Assembly (NCBI RefSeq): GCF_024763615.1
Contig: NC_077223.1
Coordinates: forward strand, 6,696,001-6,760,000
DNA: 64,000 nt
From: Phlebotomus papatasi
Lineage: Eukaryota; Arthropoda; Insecta; Diptera; Psychodidae
Direction: 5' to 3'
The notes under the pieces are model-generated. The model did no database searches. It was not told the DNA's origin and was given only the letters and a program-made list of their open reading frames with translations. Positions 61,738 to 64,000 of this stretch are shown in pieces; position 1 is the first letter of the stretch; each line of letters opens with the position of its first letter. The position numbers were made by a program, and so were the translations under genes.

Positions 61738-63955
61738 TAGGGGAGACCTAGGAGGTTTAGGACACTTTTTCATGTTTTGACTTCAAGGCAGTATTCCAAA
61801 AAATCACGATAATATATTACTCCCTCCGTCCCAAAAAAAGTCGTACGTTTGGGGAAAAATTAGGGATTAAGGAATTGTTTTACGGAATGTTTTTGTTAAT
61901 AGTAAATATCTTACGTATGAACTATTCTCCATCTTCAGTAGTAATATTGAGGTCCACCTACCACGGTAAGATAAGGAACTGGTGTCTTGAAGATTTATTT
62001 TTTCACTTTTTTTTTCGAAGAGCTCCGTTCGATATGTAACTTTTGAAAATTCTACTGCAATTAACATTTTTAACTAGAATTTTATTTAAAAATTTAGTGT
62101 ACCAAAGAAGGAATTTATAGTTCTTTTTGTTATGCCATAACAATGGGTCTAAATTCACTAAAAAGGGCAATAAAACCAATCTTGCTCTTTTTTTCTACGT
62201 TCTGTGATATGGGTGCTGAATGGTTGGAGATAAAGATTTGATGTCTTTGGACGACCCCCACCCCCCGTACGTCAACTTTTGGATTTTCAATATGTCCCCA
62301 GTTTCCCCCCGCCCCTCCTCTTCCTCAGAAAAAATCGCACTATGTGTTTTTGAGCAATCCCAAAAAACGATATGGTTTTTGGAGGGAAAGGAAGGGGGGG
62401 GTAAATGAGGGGTAGGGTAATGATCCTAAAGTCGACTTACGGGGGTGCCGCCGAAGGTGCCAAGCTTCTATCTTCAACCTTTTGGTACTTAAATCTTACT
62501 AAAAATATTCAAAAGAAAGATGTTTTTAAGACATTGTTTTCTTATCTTACAATCGTAGGTGGACCTCCATATTACCACTGAAGATGGAGGATACTATGTA
62601 CATAAGATATTTCCAATACACAGCATTTCTACTTTACACCGTCTCTTCCTAGCGATATTCTTCCAAACGTACGACTTTTTTTGGGACAAGAATTTTTCTC
62701 AAACGTACGACTTTTTTTTGGGACGGAGGGAGTACAATTTTATGCAGTCTATAGGATACTTATGGGTATTGATTATATAAAAAGCATGCAATAGAACTTG
62801 GAAAACAACTGAATTTTCTTGGAGATGATAAAACATTTTAAACTGACACTTTGTCCCAAACCTCCCCGATTTGGGGCAGTGTGGGACACAAAAGGAAATG
62901 TTTGGGACGCATTTTTTCTCGAATAATTTGCATTATTGGAGAATATTAATTCATTTTAAAAGCTACATTAAAAATATTTCTAACAGAAATAGATATATTT
63001 AATCTTTTATTTCATACTTAAAAATCAATATCAATCTTATTTGTACAGTAGAGTCATTTTTTGTCAATCATTTATTTAATGTATTTTCTTCTTATTTACC
63101 ATCCTATCTGTCTTTACTTTTTTATTCTTAATATTAGAATTATCATCATTCAAATTCCTCAGGCGAGTAGATTCTCTAGGACACTCTTAGTTTTGAACTC
63201 ATTGACGGATTCCTGTTTGGTTTTACGACAACAGCGTGGTAGTTGTTTTTCCTTATTTCTCTGAATAAGCTCTCACCTTGCCTTTTGTAGAAAACTTGTG
63301 AGAATTGTAGAGGATATTGCTCGAGAAATTTTCCAGAAAATAATTTTTAACGGGATTGGGCAAAGGCGAATATCCTCGGGAGAAGAATTTATTAGTTCCC
63401 AAGACATTGATGGTTTAATTGTCTCTGTAGTTGAAGACAACTGCTCAACTGGTAAATTTTGCACAAGTGGGAGATTTCCAGTAGAAACTGGGCATTACAC
63501 TTCATTTTCACAATAAACAATTGCACACCACCGACAATCTTGTCGAAAATCAACGTCCCATTCATCCCCTTTCAGGTGTCCCAAACATCCCCGCGGGTAG
63601 TATTTAAAACCTTTAAGTAAAAATCAAGAGCGTATAATCTCTGAAGCTTTTATAAAAATATGTTACTAGACTATACTGCTAGCTAATGAGATAAAAAAGT
63701 TTTGATTATATATCGCTGATTTAAAGTACAAAGAGCAAAACTGAGAAATCAAGAAATACAATTTTTATCAATTTTTAAGAAAGTGTTCATAGAATTAAAA
63801 CAATAAAACTGAGGATATCCATTCTTTTAGTCACGATACATCTTAATATTGCCTACGATTGAGCAGTGGTCAAATCCCATTTATTTAAAAAAAAATAATG
63901 AAAAAATCGTCTTGTCCCACACTACCCCTGTCTCAAACCTCCCCGGTCTCCCCTA
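61738..63955. mobile_element. TAGGGGAGACC element (copy 2) carrying a mariner-like MITE
   Basis: TAGGGGAGACCTAGGAGG pairs with the inverse of CTCCCCGGTCTCCCCTA. Without the 913-bp insert at 61820-62732 it is about 1.3 kb. Bases 63135-63955 repeat window bases 1-807. TTTAGGACA/TTTGTCCCA words recur near the ends and at 62850-62910. Confidence 0.88.
61820..62732. mobile_element. mariner/Stowaway-like MITE, CTCCCTCCGTCCC ends, 913 bp
   Basis: It starts CTCCCTCCGTCCCAAAAAAA with GTCGTACGTTTG and ends in the inverse, with TA at 61818-61819 and 62733-62734. The right end carries an extra partial copy of CAAACGTACGACTTTTTTTG (62663-62690). A second inverted pair (TCCATCTTCAGTAGTAATAT with GAGGTCCACCT, and its inverse near 62561-62595) lies inside. 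No transposase frame. Confidence 0.9.
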
Positions 63956-64000
63956 TAGGAAATATGATACTTAACCATTCAAACTCGTCTCCTTACGCAT

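Larger units (their letters stand above)
60787..64000 (+). other. Intron 6, 5' part; no further exon in window
   Basis: After GTAAGT the sequence holds a hAT-like MITE (60865-61136), a CCCAGCG-family scrap (61436-61510) and a 2.2-kb TAGGGGAGAC element with a mariner MITE nested inside (61738-63955). I found no open stretch with coding composition flanked by splice sites. The short frames around 62220-62780 and 63273-63516 lie inside repeats. Confidence 0.7.

Noticed and set aside
62220..62780. Possible last exon of the Ig gene (frame opening near 62559 after an AG)
   Set aside because: The segment is the inner inverted repeat of the CTCCCTCCGTCCC MITE and has a mirror copy at 61914-61965.

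Overview
This is a non-bacterial, AT-rich window (long A/T tracts, GT-AG introns, a TATA/TCAGTT/DPE core promoter, many miniature inverted-repeat transposons). The repeat style and the encoded protein point to an insect, most likely a dipteran (a sand-fly-like or other nematoceran genome is my best guess; this is inference).

One protein-coding gene can be supported, on the + strand. Its core promoter lies at 19392-19456, its leader at 19425-19894, and its coding exons at 19895-19937, 48873-49022, 59428-59676, 59738-59859, 60273-60423 and 60485-60786. The joined exons give an open 339-residue N-terminal part: a signal peptide, a short acidic linker and three immunoglobulin domains (C59-C130, C173-C219, C262-C313). 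This is the architecture of the klingon/lachesin/IgLON-type neural cell-adhesion proteins. Exon 6 ends in a clean GTAAGT donor, and I see no further exon before base 64000, so the C-terminus lies outside the window. Intron 1 is 28.9 kb and intron 2 is 10.4 kb.

Almost everything else is transposon-derived and strongly nested. Bases 1-19300 (upstream) and both large introns carry two hAT-like MITE families, one with three copies with 8-bp duplications and one with two exact and one imperfect; two TTAA-flanked piggyBac-like elements, one with degraded transposase ends; a mariner/Stowaway-like MITE with TA flanks; and a pogo/Tc1-like MITE. There is also a four-copy CACTGAG MITE; a CCCAGCGAGCAC-ended family whose 2.1-kb member holds two ORFs; two 1.8-kb direct repeats 0.6 kb apart; long fold-back palindromes; a tRNA-derived SINE split by a MITE; possible LTR and LINE remnants; and two minisatellites. 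The largest group is a set of elements beginning TAGGG. Their inverted repeats differ, yet most carry a similar TTNGGNCA-like word twice or more, usually about 17 bp apart.

No CRISPR array, rRNA, intact tRNA or bacterial-type operon was seen. Many open frames of 60-140 codons in the rest of the window begin at GTG/TTG or lie in repeats, and are treated as chance.
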